Positions 33,602 to 46,521 of a stretch of 64,000 nucleotides of DNA are shown piece by piece. This DNA is from Siphonodentalium dalli. Its lineage: Eukaryota > Mollusca > Scaphopoda > Gadilida > Siphonodentaliidae. The notes under the pieces are model-generated. The model made no database searches and was not told the origin of the DNA. It saw only the letters and a list, made by a program, of their open reading frames with translations. Position 1 is the stretch's first letter; the number at the start of each line of letters is the position of its first letter. The stretch lies in contig CP136067.1 of the NCBI GenBank assembly GCA_032622095.1, positions 197,804,052 to 197,868,051 on the forward strand, in the 5' to 3' direction. Both the position numbers and the translations under genes were made by a program.

Positions 33602-33938
33602 CCGGTGTAACACGTCACCCCCTCCTGTCTGGATATCTTCCTCCATGGGGGAGTGTATTTGCGAATGTCCTCAGATATCTCACTCGCACACCCTGGGCAT
33701 TTTCCCCCATGTATGACTAAAAGAAAATTCACTCATTTAATATCTTTTGACCCTGAAATGGCCAGAAAGAAATGTTTTATGAGATTTAAGTTTGTTTTTT
33801 TATTTTTTATTTTTGTTTGTTCAAGTAACATTTATCAAATGAGTGAAATTTTAATTTAGTCATTCATGGGGGGTGGTATCCAGAGTGGGGGATATATCCA
33901 GGGGGAGATATCTGTTACACCGGTATATGATACCGGTA
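33602..33938. other. Unassigned DNA
   Basis: No supported gene. A TATCTCCCCC...GGGGGAGATA-like inverted pair brackets the segment (about 33630 and 33900). Confidence 0.35.
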
Positions 33939-35831
33939 CATGTATTTGTAGCTGTTTCTGACCATCATGCAGCATTTGAATGGATATAATTTACTGTTAT
34001 AACTCGGCCCCCGGGTGATTAATTTGGATGATGTATCTTAATAATATGTATATGATCAGTCATTCCTCTTTTCTGATGTCATTACAAGCATTAAAATCTG
34101 TTTTTTTCAGACAGGAGGAGCTGCTTGACTGGATTGAGACATCAAAATTTCATTCAAGGCCTGATATGATTATCTGATAACCAATCATAGAATCATGTTT
34201 CCTGTCAGAGTGCTTCTTGCAGACACTGCATGGTGACCCTTAATACCAATATTATTAATTCTGTCCAAGACTGGATGAGGAAGGATTTCAAATGTTATTC
34301 GGTGTACATGTACTGGATACATGTACTGTAGATGTTATCGGTATTCGTTCATGCATGACAATGATGATGACATGTGTGTTGTTGCTGTGTGACAGTGAGT
34401 CCTGCGTCTCCTGGCTATACACATGTACCATATGTATACCTACGGTCGGTATGCACTGAATCCAGTACCATGCTTACCTGGTAACTAGTGCACACTGCAG
34501 CGAAGGGGAGGCTTTAATTTATAACCAAATGACGATCAATGTGTTCATCAAAAGTCCTGAGTCTCCTGGCTATACACATGTACCATATGTATACCTACGG
34601 TCGGTATGCACTGAATCCAGTACCATGCTTACCTGGTAACTAGTGCACACTGCAGCGAAGGGGAGGCTTTAATTTATAACCAAATGACGATCAATGTGTT
34701 CATCAAAGGCAAAAATGACACATATATGTATGCATTCCTTCCTTGATGGAGACCGATCAGTGACCTCTACATTTTATCAGACTTATGTGGTGAAAATCTT
34801 GGCAAGTGAAGTTAGTGAATTCAATTCTACAACAGACGTGTACTTGTATGCTTCATCGAGTCTCAGAAAATGTGCACTATGGCATCCAGCGTATGCATAA
34901 TTTTTTTTATATTTCATACTACATTGACCAGAATTTGGAGGTGTACCAGTTTCAAATCTCCACACAAAGCACAACAGTACCCATGGAACAGTCTCAGGCC
35001 TTGTTTCTGAGCTTATCTGAAGGATATGAACTTTTAAGTGACATATTATTGCAGTATGTCAATATAATCAGATTCATGTACACATACAGGCCTTAAAATC
35101 CATAACAGAATCAAAATATTCTAATGTTCCTTTATCTTTGTCAACCTGCTGTATCACCAAGTAATCTGTACAATGAGCTTAAAGTGGCTTATACATGTAC
35201 CATACATGCACATTTAAAGATAGATAATCCGAGTTCACGCTCCTCAATTACTATTTCTTTGGCTTCGGGGGTAAAAATAATTGATTCGAGTCGAGGAACA
35301 CACCCTTTAAAGTTCTGAGTTACAAAATATAAATTTTTGAAATCTGTTATTTTTCACCGCCTTGAATATTTCCCGGCCTAGCAAATATTCAACGAGCCGA
35401 CTGAGTCGACTGACCTAATCTTGATACCAAGTTGCGATGAACAAAATGTTGATATATAACATGTTTTGGAAAATGTTACACTAGAGTTGACAGTACTTAG
35501 TTAGCATTATGTTTTGGTATTTAATCGATTAAGAAATGTTGTTCTTGGAATCTGATGGTATGGAGACCATCAATTCAGATTGTTTACCTTTAATTGTCCA
35601 TGCTGACTTTAAAGCATAACATATGTTATCTTTATTTTTTGTATCCCTTTATAAAATGGGGTGATAAATTTATATTATACTCACATCTGGTCTTTCGATA
35701 TTCTGTGAGTTAATTAATTTATATGAAAGATTGTCATTGCATGCTAGCAATTCTGATAAACATCACTGTTACAGTGACATTACCATCCAATGTTGAATAA
35801 GTCCAATAAGATGCCAAAGTTTAATAAAAAC

Positions 35832-36093
35832 TTAACCCTTCCATGACTGGAGATTCTTGAAATGTTGCTAAAACCCTGCGCCAATGCATTCTCTTATATT
35901 TGCGAGTCTCCAAAATGGAGCCTCACATATATAAGAGAATACATGGCCTAACAATATTTACCTTGACCTTGTAATCCAGTGCATTCTCTTATACATATGA
36001 GGCTTCCTATGTGAGACTTGCATATATACAAGAATTCACTGGTACATGATCTTTAATGCTGTACCAGCGCAGCTCCCATCATGAAAGGGTTAA
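35832..36093. mobile_element. TTAA-flanked MITE with two hairpins
   Basis: TTAACCCTTCCATGA and TCATGAAAGGGTTAA form the ends. The CCCTT tip inside TTAA is piggyBac-like. Inside are two hairpins of the ATGCATTCTCTTATAT...GCGAG type. Truncated relatives lie at 27250, 48630 and 52656. Confidence 0.75.
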
Positions 36094-36109
36094 ACATTGC
36101 ATGGCCAAA

Positions 36110-36400
36110 GCATTGAAAAATATTCTGAAAATAATATTTTAATAGACTAAAATATGTTTAACCTTCTACGCGATTACTAGTAGCAATGTTTGTTGACAAA
36201 TCACTGTAACAGTTTTGTTTACATAGCAATGGTTCCAACAGGAGAAATTTCGTTATTGGAAAACTTTCAATAATTAATATAGAAATCAGGAATTCATGTT
36301 TTTCTGAGTGGTGATGTTTTTACGAACTGTTGTATGTTATATGTTTGGCATATTTACTCACTATGAGTGCCTTGGGTCCCTTTAAAATGATTTGAAACAC
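36110..36400. repeat. Interspersed repeat family copy
   Basis: Shares ATATTCTGAAAATAATATT, GTTGACAAATCACTGTAACA and TAGCAATGG with 6826-7190 and 16341-16770. Confidence 0.5.
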
Positions 36401-37916
36401 TCAATGAAATATCTGCACACCAGTAGATTATTTTGTAGGGATTTTAGTGTGATGAGAGTCAGAATCATGATTCTTCGTTTGAGTCTGGTAAAAAGCAGCT
36501 GATTTGATGTAGAAATGCTATAGTTTGATTCTTGCTAAATTTTAAGGCCTGTATACATTCGCTTTTATCCATCAAAGGTGCTCCAGACACTTCATACCGC
36601 TATAATCATAGTATGTACATGTACCTTGTTTTACAAACTTTATGTTATTTTGCATGACCGCACTTCAAAGAACTCTAAAGACGCTCATGCACTTAATGCA
36701 TCAATTTAAAATTCTGCAACTTAATGCATCAATTTAGAATTCTGCACTTTTATCCGCATTTTTATCACAAAAAGTCTGGAAATACTAGTGAGTACTAGTG
36801 CTATACTATTAAACATGTAGACTATATATTGTGAAAAGACTTGATAAAGTCTTAATAAATTTAACAGTTGTTTCCAGTAGAAGATAGAGAAAAGCTCTTT
36901 AAGTTCCATATTTGCAGTGTTTTACACTGAGCATTAAGAGCATCTCCTTTTATTCTCAGCAGAATATATGCAAACAACATGGTATAAATTATAATGAAAA
37001 TGAATTTATGACTCCAGCCAATAATTCATTATCATTATAAATACCATGTTTGCATTGTTCATAGAGCACACAGGTGTTGCAATTATCCATGGGCAAAATT
37101 CATTCATTTGTTGCATATATTCTGTTGAGTATACAAGGAGATGGTCTCATAAATGGCCGGATTTAGTGTACCCTTTAATGCTTGTAATACATGCATGTAC
37201 TAGTACCTGTTTAGACCAAGTTTTCCCTGTCCACAACTTGTGGTATCGGTTGGGTTGATGCTGTTTTGGACCGAGTCCCATCCCGATACTCTTCTATAAT
37301 GGACTTTACGCCCAGAATTGTGGGTTGAAGTTATCTTGATTGTAGCACTACCAGTATTTCGTCAGATTAGGTCAAAGTGACGCTTTTTTATAAGAACATA
37401 GAGGGCAGCCTTTCCCAAGCGTGATGATTTCAAACCTGCATATACTTAAAGTAATTGACCATCTCTAACGTGGTGTTACCCAGGTAATGCTGCGGTATTA
37501 CACTGCAGTAATTTCCAACACCATGGTAAGGTTGTCACTTGAACACAAAACAGCACCACGATGGATGCGGTATGCAATTAAAATGCAGTGATTCTCCTTA
37601 TATCTTTGGAACTTAAAGGAATGGATGGCCTTCGTTATAGGTTATAATTTATAAATAACATTTACAAAAAGTTTCCCAAGAATATACTAATAGTATAGGA
37701 TAATGTTCATATGAATGCGTTATTATCCACAAAACACACTTTGTGTGAGTCAATCGTTTGTTTATATACAGCAGTAAATAGTGAGCGATAAGCAAAACAC
37801 TCAACACCGTTGCGATTGTTTAATTGAGCGATTCATGGTGACCCATTCAACACTTCAAAATCTTGAGAGGTTATAGAAGAGTAGCCGGACAGGACTCGAT
37901 CCAAAACAGTTTCAAC
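36401..37916. other. Unassigned DNA unique to duplication copy 2
   Basis: No gene with recognisable features. Short ORFs at 36721-36909 and 37046-37258 show no domain. Confidence 0.35.
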
Positions 37917-38133
37917 TGCAGTAATGCTCTAAGTAATCAACTCCTTAACCACAGCAGAATTATGGGTAACTTTTCAGGATTTAGTCGGAAATATGGCTTG
38001 TTGCCATTTATCGGAAAGCTCTCAGAGAGCTTTCCGATGAATGGCAACAAGCCATATATCCGACTAAATCCTGAAAAGTTACCCATAATTCTACTGTGTT
38101 TAAGGAGTCGATTATACTCGGGGAATTACTGTA
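37917..38133. mobile_element. TACAGTAATG-family MITE, diverged but complete
   Basis: Left end TGCAGTAATGCTC, right end GGAATTACTGTA, with the full central hairpin of GGCTTGTTGCCATTTATCGG and complement. It is the full-length counterpart of the truncated copy at 2708. Confidence 0.7.
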
Positions 38134-38798
38134 TTCGATATCTCAAGCTGTTGCATACCGAAAAGACTTGGGCTAGTACCTGAACAGTAAATCTGCATGA
38201 TTCATGAAACAGCTATTGAAACCATGCTGTATATACTCAGAATTACACAATTTTGTTTATGGGTTTGTTGATATGACACGAGTGCTAGCGCACAATGACG
38301 GAATGAACAGCACACCCTAGAGTTCTATCTTTCCTCAATGGCACAAGTGCTGTATCAACAAATCCATTAATACAAGTGTCTTTCTGTGTTTATTACACAT
38401 CACCCGTCCTAGAATATGTGCATTTAAAAATACAGGGTTACGATGTTTATTGAGGCACATACAGTGCTTGTTTTGTCATGTGTGATGATTTTTTTTCCTA
38501 TCGTTTGAACTGGATACTCAAATAACAGAAATTGTTATATATTTTTTTTTCAACCGACAGATTTGAGGTAACTCTTTCTATAAATATATTGAAAATCATG
38601 TGTCGGGATGTAATTATTAGCAATCAATATATTTTTTGTTGCGTATATAGGTTTATACAATTTTAAGAGGCAGAACAAGATACAGGTACTTTGTATAGTT
38701 TCATTTCGCGAATGTACACAGTATCTTGTTTGGCCACTTGCAATTTTAGAAACCCATAACTGTAACGAGAAATTGTTGATTGTATATTTAAAGTTTAA

Positions 38799-39291
38799 AG
38801 GTACGGGAGGCCTTGGCGGTGGGTATGCTGTGAAAATATTTCCACCGGTCAAAAACCGCCACCAACAGAAAGAATATTAAAATGCAGACAGACTTTGTCC
38901 GTATACAAATAAGAAATATCGCATAAACAGTATGTTATTGTCATATGTTTGACCATTCTTATGTAAACAAAAGCATAAAAAGGTACTTTCCTGGTGTTTG
39001 TTTATATTAAGATGGTAAACATAAAGAGCGTTCATTGTTGCTGAATTTTGATATGGAACGAATAAAGAGCATTTATATCATTTGTGTGTGATTAGCCAGT
39101 AACACTGTGCTGCCTTCTGTAACACAATCAGGCTCCTGCTTAGGTAAAATATAGTAGGTCTTTATGATAGCATGCTGTTTACGCGATGGTCATGGTATAT
39201 ATGAACAAAACTGTATGCGTTTTAATGTTTTTCTGTTTACGGTGATTGAAACAAATATGAATATTTTCGACAACTAAGGCCTCCCGTGCCT
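38799..39291. mobile_element. AGGTACGGGAGGCC MITE, copy in duplication 2
   Basis: Counterpart of 3512-4004, with TTAA on both sides. Confidence 0.65.
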
Positions 39292-39928
39292 TTAAGCCCC
39301 CTTATTGTCTCTATTATAGAAGTTTTTATATTCAGAATAAATGTCAATTGTATATTTTAACACACAATTGAAATTATATATTAATTTAAAATTAAATGTT
39401 TTTCTTAATTAAGAATTGTTTCTAATATATCTTTCCTAATTGGGAAAAATATTCCTAGTTAAGAAAACTTGTTTTCCTTACTTAGATTTATTTTCCTGCT
39501 TGAGAAAATCTCATTCTAGAAAAAATTGGCTCACTTAAGAAAAAATATCTTGACGATATTTCTAACTATAGAAAATATAATTTCTTGTTCTAGATTAATT
39601 GTATAGCTTTCTTAAATTTCTAGCTATTCTCCCAAGATAATCGCAGTATCTTAAACTTATCTTATTTCAAGAAAAATAAACTTATGTGAGAAAAACAATC
39701 TTTCCTACATTAAGAAAAAATATCTATACTAAGATTTGTTTACTAGGATTTTCTTACTAAGATTACTGTGTTTTCTTAAAGAAATTTTCTCAGACAAGAA
39801 ATTTTCCCACCCTTTCATTTCTTGACCTAGAAAATATGTTTTTTCTTATTTTTCTAGCTATTCTCCCAAGATAATATCTCATTTCAAGATTTTTTTTTTC
39901 CTGAATTGAGAAAATATTTTTGGCAGTG

Positions 39929-40352
39929 TGTATATAATCTTGAGTACATATTTTGACAAGGTTGTAACGCATTGCATGTGACTTGTCTTTTTTTGCGTGG
40001 GAATATGACATTTCACTCGTTTCGTTGCGTTTATGCTTCCAAGTATATGCTAAGCATTATTCATGGTTATAAACGGTGTGTGAGGGAAAGAAATAACATT
40101 ACCCCTGATTGGTATTCTATTTGACTAGCACGTGCCACGCCATGTTAGGATTGTATTTTATCACATAATTTGGCCATACAAGCAGTTTCATAATTATCGG
40201 TAATAGACACTAAATATTAGTTATATCTACTGATGTATGATATGGCGAGACAATTAAGACGACGCTTATGGCGCTCTCGTAAATTACTCTGATGAACTTT
40301 TGTCGTGATGTAAATGCTTAAAAACGATCTTTTAAAATACCAAAAACCAATG
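39929..40352. other. Unassigned DNA
   Basis: Nothing supported. Confidence 0.35.
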
Positions 40353-40533
40353 CTAAATCGCGTTTGGTAAACTTTACCCAACACAATGGTGCATATAGCA
40401 CCACGCGAACGTTGGTAACTTCTACCCAATGCTGGGTAATGTTTATACTCAACGCAGGTTAAAATTTACCCAACGTTCGTGTGGCGTATATGCACCATTG
40501 TGTCTGGTAAAATATTTACCCAACGCGATTTAG
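40353..40533. repeat. Hairpin MITE
   Basis: CTAAATCGCGTTTGGTAAA...AATGGTGCATAT pairs with ATATGCACCATT...CAACGCGATTTAG. Inside, GCGAACGTTGG pairs with CCAACGTTCGT around ACCCAATGCTGGGT. Confidence 0.75.
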
Positions 40534-40973
40534 AGTGTAGTATAGTAAATAATATTGCAATTATATATCGACGTCACTCACTCACTTACCTTTTGTTCAT
40601 ACTGTCGCAATTTTGCCAGGCAAACTTTTGCAGGAATTTCGGTACAGAACGCTATACACTGTGCCAGCAACCGAATGCAAAAATGCATCTGTACCACAGC
40701 TAACTAAATGGGAAGATAAAACTGTGTAGTTCCACTGGTAACAATTATATTGAAATTTGCCTGTAAATAGCCTGCAAATATCTAGCAAGAATCAATCATA
40801 CAATAATTTTAAGGCAATGTGTTAGTACCACAGTTAGATGTGGACCTATCGAATTTTACTCCTCATGTCGTTAGCGTTGGTAAATAATAATGTTATATGC
40901 ATCTTGCCGTTCATATGCTGGCGCCATAGGGTTTTCTATGAGAAAATGCCTACACAAAATATCGTGCAAATTT

Positions 40974-41017
40974 GCCAGCGTATGAACGTACCCTTAGGGT
41001 AACGTTCATACGCTGGC
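40974..41017. repeat. 44-bp palindrome
   Basis: GCCAGCGTATGAACGTTACC-type arms around CCCTTAGGG. A further TGCCGTTCATATGCTGGC lies at about 40903, giving three copies of the same motif within 115 bp. Confidence 0.7.
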
Positions 41018-44000
41018 AAGTCTGCACTGTAATCTGCAAAAATGTCATGCCAGATGGTCGTTAAGTTGGCTGGTATTTTTGCCAGCCGACGCCAATATCG
41101 TGTTCTGTCGTGGCAGGCTGATCGGAAATCAACGATGAGTTATAGTGACGCCGTGTATCTCTCTGCCGGTCGCCACAAATCGAGACCACTGACGACAAGA
41201 AAACCATAGTCAGAAATGGTAACGCGCCCAAGATCATATATTATATACCCATGATTGTAATTATAGAATCATTTTCATTTCTGTTATTTGTAATTGGCAT
41301 AGCTTATCACAAACCAAAAATCAACATTATTGACATAATGTAAACGCCAATAAACGAAATTGAAATTCTCAACTACACATTTTACCGGGCTCGGCATCGG
41401 AGTCGCACTACAGCTCGGCCTCCGGGTCGCACTACAACTTTTAATGTGTCCCAATAATTAACATTCTATAAATAGAACCCCAGCGCTATGGCAGCACCCA
41501 GGCGAAACAAGAATGTGTACATTAGTATACACGCGGCGCGCGAAATAATTGTCGGTGTATGTACCCAGTGCCGTCCTTGACACGAATTTGATCGGGGATA
41601 GGCATTGATAGAACAGTTTGTTCTCGGTGATTGTCATATACACGTAGTTATACATTTGTACGGATCTCCGCTGTAATAGGAATCACATGGCGTGATATAA
41701 AGTGTCCTAAATGTGGTGCTGGCAAGTCAGAAATATGGGGGGGGGGGGTGGATTGGTAACAAACATTGACGCAAACTTCACCAAACCTGAATAACGTCAT
41801 GGTACAAAGTCTTAATATAACACAGTGGTATAAACGTGACGCTGCTTGTGACAGTAGGGATAATGGTTAGTCTTTGCCATTGCTAACGCTTATATATAAG
41901 TAGGACACTTATTAATGAAAATACCGGAATCATGTTCAACTAACAGGGTTTGTTGCCTAGGTTAGAACGTATTTGTATATGCTTTCTGTCAGTACTATAC
42001 ATATAGATAATAATAACCTATATACATATAAACATAATAATTGATTGAATAGTTGTATATATGTTACAGTCAGATTGTGAAACCAGTCATTTCATGAAAT
42101 GACTGATATTAGTGGTCAGACATTTCACGAAATGACTGAACACTGTTTTTTGGTTCGGGAGACTTCAATTGTGAACTTAAAATTACGTCTTGATTTAATT
42201 TTTTTAAATTTTGTTCATAATAATAAATCATAAATGTAATAGAAACATAAAGATAAACATTGAAATAGTTTCAAATTGTTGGAGTCACATGTAGTATCAA
42301 CACACAATATAACCGATGCCAATCAAGGTAATACTTTACTTTACCTCCAGGGACGTGTGGCAGGGAGTGGATCCCCAAAACACAAAGGTGGGCATGTTAT
42401 GCGTGACTAAACTTTATTTGGAAATTTTCGACCACAATAGATTGAATTAGTTCTGATATTTCACATGGTAGTTTAAGTTTGATATATTGTTTTTAGACCG
42501 AAATAGCGAGTTTGTGTTACTGAAATTGCAATTAGTTGGGAAATTTCAACCCTAGAATGTATTACGTTGGGAATTTCCAATAATTGAACTGTTTGCTTAA
42601 ATCGCTGAGCCACATGTTTACAATATGTTAAGAACACGGTAGGTGTTAGGATTCTTGCCGAATAAAAAAACATTCACAGGGTGGTTATGTAATATGCATT
42701 GGCACGTCATTGGTAACGGTCCATTCACAGATGAATTCTACCTCTGTTCGTGTAATTACATCTACTTTCGTTTTCGCTTAAATTCGTGCATCTGATTGGT
42801 CAAGGCGCTTATTTCGCCCAGCGGATGATATTAATATTGAAACCCGCCGCTTACTCAGTGTCAATAGATTTCACATGGTATCGCCCGAAATGACCATTGG
42901 TTTTCTTTGTTATCATGGAATCGTATTAAACCAGCCCCCTAATGACATAAAATCAGCCCAAATATATTGACAGGGTGCCAATTACCGGTGTGACTAAAAA
43001 TCGCGGTACTAGCCCGGATCTGGATCAGCCCAGATCGACCCCATGGTTTATAGGCGTGATGTTAGAGACAAGAACAGTACGTGTCGGATCGAGATCATAT
43101 AAACCCATACACGCACGGTTGGGCCGCGGCCACACAAAAGTGCCGATATTAACACATAACTTGTCAGAATTTCAATATGGTACCTGCAATGACATGCCTT
43201 GCAGGCGAGACCCCATGTCACCATCGAACCGATAAGAACTCCACACATATATGTAACACCTATTTATTTATGTAAAACATTGTGTTCCAAAATTACTGTT
43301 GGAGTGTATAAATCAGCTGAAGCAAGGTTGACTTTTACCAGATTAAGAGTGAGCAATCATAAACTTAAGATAGAGCCAGGAAGGCACAATTATTTTACTC
43401 AATTAGCCAATTCCCGTCCGAAGTTTTTAGATCTTGCGGATCTTGGTAAATGCTTATTCATAATGAGATACAGGAAATTATTAATCTATCATATATATGC
43501 GACATGATCCGAGCCTTTGTCAAAAGAGAAACACGCAGCTAAAGTAGACGCGACAATTGATAGCGACAATATTGCATATATATATACCGATAATTTATTG
43601 TGCATGCATATATATCATAATTATATAGTTATGTAATGTTTATATAATTTATTTAATTATAATTGTGCAACTGCCCATTGATGTGCATTGCAATAAACAT
43701 CTTGTAGCGGTACTAACATAGACTACATTCGCATATACAGCATGCATCTTTCCGCCTGAATCTTGAATGTCATAATTTTAATTTATCGGCAAACGATAGA
43801 GCCCGTCTTTATGAACATATATTTTCAAATTGTCCATGTATGACGAGCCTTCAGATCTAATTTGGTCGTGTAAGTATCATGTGTTGCGATTAAACCACAC
43901 ATTACGTTCTTGTGTCAATCATCAATCACTTTCAATTTGGGTTTAATATTTTCCAAATATATACCTGATTAATTCTTGTAAATAGTTCACGGGCGATCTG

Positions 44001-44458
44001 ATGCATTCATCTTTTAATCGTTGATGCACTTGGTAGCGACAATCCCTACCAGCCGAGAGAAGCGTCGTTTCCCTTATCACAACGCACAGTCACACTTCAA
44101 GAACGTTGGCAACTCCAACCGTCGCCCCACAGCATGACGTCACTTTGTAAATACGAGCGTTCGTAGTAACAATACCGCGAAAAAAAATCAACGAATAATT
44201 CTAATCAGTGAAACTGTGAAATGCGATAATTTAGTTGTGGGTAAAGTAATGTGTTTCATACATATCTCCCTATTAACATTCATACAGCTTCTTTGCCTTC
44301 ATACCAATACTAATATGATCAGGAATGCATACATGTGACAATTACAGTGTCTGTTTACATTTCGAGTTTGTCATCGGGCACCGCAAATTCGGTCAGGAAG
44401 TTCAGAACACGATTTTGGATGAAGTTATATCGACTCTATGAGTGTGTTGGTGACGAGT
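41018..44458. other. Unassigned DNA
   Basis: No gene could be supported in 3.4 kb. It contains a G-run at 41739, a small palindromic motif CATTTCATGAAATG near 42090, and a few short ORFs without domains. Confidence 0.35.
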
Positions 44459-44911
44459 TGTGACCCGCCATATCAAATCCAGTCGGACGTCGGGATTTTT
44501 TACCCTGTGCCAATGCATTCTCTTATATATGCGAGTCGACCATAGGTCGCCTCTCATATATAAGAGAATGCATTGGCCTAACAATTTTTACAATTTTAAT
44601 AATTTGTTCTTGTTTTCTTTAACAATTTATAATTTCACCCATTCAGAGCCCCAGACAAACATGAGCAGACGACACTCTTCTATGTGCTTCTATATATGTG
44701 TGGGGCTCCCTGCAGGGTAATGGATGTTTTTTATTTTATGTCCTACAAATTGTAAGAAACATTTATTTTTTTAAAAATGATAAAAAATTGTTAGGCCAAT
44801 GCATTCTCTTATATATGCGAGGCGACCTATGGTCGACTCGCATATATAAGAGAATGCATTGGCACAGGGTAAAATCCCGACTTACAACTGGATTTGATAT
44901 GGCGGGTCACA
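44459..44911. mobile_element. TGTGACCCGCC MITE, copy 1 (453 bp)
   Basis: The ends are TGTGACCCGCCATATCAAAT and its complement. Each side carries a complete hairpin of CCAATGCATTCTCTTATATA...GCGAG. The middle contains CAGACAAACATGAGCAGACG. Related to 55522-55968, which carries the middle in the opposite orientation. The flanks suggest a short TA-type duplication but are ambiguous. Confidence 0.8.
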
Positions 44912-45166
44912 TATGTTCTAGTATCGGTTTAATTGTGTGAATTTTACACCAGCAAATATAGTTTACGGTTGTATTGTCTTATTTTTGTGTAATTTATCGT
45001 TGGAAACAGAGATCGAAGTGTGTGTATTTTATGAACTTTCGGCCGGTTTCGACCCGTCATTCGGATTCAGCTATCTATCAACGGAAAATCATGTTTTCCA
45101 AAGACTTTTTGTTTAGCGAAATACGTATTAAATAGTCGAAAATAAAGTTTCGTTGGTGTAATTATT
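44912..45166. other. Unassigned DNA
   Basis: Nothing supported. Confidence 0.3.
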
Positions 45167-45336
45167 AGCAATCGATTCAACATCGTTTTCGATGCATTTC
45201 TGACGTATAGAAGTGTGTCAGATACCGAACAACATACCGGTACTTGGTATAATTTCGCGAAATTATACAGTATGTTGTTCGGTATCTGACACTTATATAC
45301 GCCAAGGGGGTGCATCGAAAACGACATTGATTGCTT
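45167..45336. repeat. Hairpin MITE
   Basis: AGCAATCGATTCAACATCGTTTT pairs with AAAACGACATTGATTGCT; GTGTCAGATACCGAACAACATAC pairs with its complement; the tip is TAATTTCGCGAAATTA. Parts resemble 3310-3460. It has landed just downstream of the membrane-span remnant at 45337-45450. Confidence 0.7.
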
Positions 45337-45450
45337 ATATAAAGCCACGACATTAGAGGAGATGAGAAGCGTACTCAGAGTAGTTTTCAGACTGTACAAG
45401 AACAGTGAAATTGATTCAAATGCTATACGCACGATAAATTCTAGCGGAGC
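45337..45450 (-). pseudogene. Remnant of a second lectin-type transmembrane exon
   Basis: The minus-strand frame reads ...ESISLFLYSLKTTLSTLL then ISSNVVALYKQ. It lines up with the membrane span of the lectin exon at 46037-46521 (MSMLLCSLATLLLISS then DVVALYQ). No threonine-rich stalk precedes it and a hairpin MITE follows, so it is most likely a decayed tandem paralogue of that 3' exon. The similarity is short. Confidence 0.4.
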
Positions 45451-46036
45451 AAATATTATACACCACTTTTGGTGGCAAAGGTAATCCCTCCCGGGGGAGC
45501 TATTACTCTACCCATCTCGGGTGGCAACTTGATCCTGGTTGGAAAGGGTACTTTTGCCCTTTGGAAGGTGGCAATTAAGTGGTGGTTTTCTCAACTTATC
45601 AGGTGGTTGCATCCAAGTAATTTAACCCACTTTGGTAGCGTTCACAACTATAGCCCGTGTGTTATATATACCCAACAACCTTGGTGAGCAATATTAACTC
45701 ATTTGATTGTTGAATAGCAACTTGTCATTTAATTAGCCTCCACCCCTTCAATGCGACAAACGTAAATTTGACAAATCGAGGTTACCTGCTCCAGTTGTCG
45801 CGCACTTCAAATCGGCTGGTTGACCAGAAGTTGAACAAGCAACAATCCACAAATGGGTGAGGGTATATACGCAGACGATAATATAAAACAATACATAACT
45901 TATGTAAATCTAATATATTATGTGCGACACATTTGACTTTGTCAATCAGATCTTCACAAACAAAAACCATTGACAATGTGATTATATGTACTATACATTG
46001 ACACTGTATTGATACTGGTCCATTCACAGATGAATG
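45451..46036. other. Unassigned DNA downstream of the lectin 3' exon
   Basis: It may hold the lectin 3' untranslated region (minus strand). No other feature supported. Confidence 0.35.
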
Positions 46037-46521
46037 CTAGCTCTGACTTTCTGTTTGTTCATCTCTAATTGCGCCTTCGCGTCGCAACAAGCCAGTGATT
46101 AACTTCTTTGTAATCTGGTATAACGCCACAACATCAGACGAGATTAGAAGCAACGTCGCCAGACTGCACAACAACATAGACATTGATCCAAGTGCCACTT
46201 GAAATATAGCTGGTTCATAAACGCTGCATTTAGATCGTCGGTAGGATGATAGGTTTCTCCTGTCGAGCAAAGCAACGAAGATGAGATTTCCGTCGTAGAG
46301 GTTTCGTGCCATATCCATTGTGGTTGTTTGTGAGGCCTCTCCGACTGTTGCCGTCGATGTGTACATTGCTGTAATGTTGTGTGTTTTTGTCGTTGTTGTT
46401 GTTGTCGTTGTTGTTGACGTTGTTGTTGTTATTGACGTTGTTGTTGTCGGTGTTGCTGTTGTTGTTTTTATTGGTATTAATGATGACTTTGTTCTAGGGG
46501 TCGTTTCTGTAGTGAATTCAT
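46037..46521 (-). CDS. C-type lectin membrane protein, last coding exon (Thr-rich stalk and membrane span)
   Basis: The exon starts after a good acceptor (CACATATTCCAG, AG at 46523-46522) in phase 1 and runs 161 codons to a stop. It begins NEFTTETTPRTKSS, followed by about 45 residues dominated by threonine (mucin-like, probably O-glycosylated), then NLSSYRRSKCSVYEP, a hydrophobic segment of about 22 residues (ALGSMSMLLCSLATLLLISS), and a tail with basic residues (KKLITGLLRREG). This predicts a type I single-pass surface protein with a short cytoplasmic tail. Phase matches the donor of the CTLD exon at 49291, supporting one gene. The GTT-rich plus strand here is simply the complement of the threonine codons. 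Confidence 0.7.

Larger units (their letters stand above)
33939..39928. repeat. Segmental duplication, copy 2
   Basis: Direct copy of 498-4666, about 33.4 kb away. It includes 2.2 kb (about 35778-37983) not present in copy 1, and an internal tandem duplication of about 145 bp (about 34403-34547 against 34557-34700, both with CTCCTGGCTATACACATGT). Confidence 0.85.

Noticed and set aside
46084-46202. Plus-strand ORF across the lectin 3' exon
   Set aside because: It is the complement of the minus-strand membrane-span exon, whose acceptor, phase and stalk composition are much better supported.
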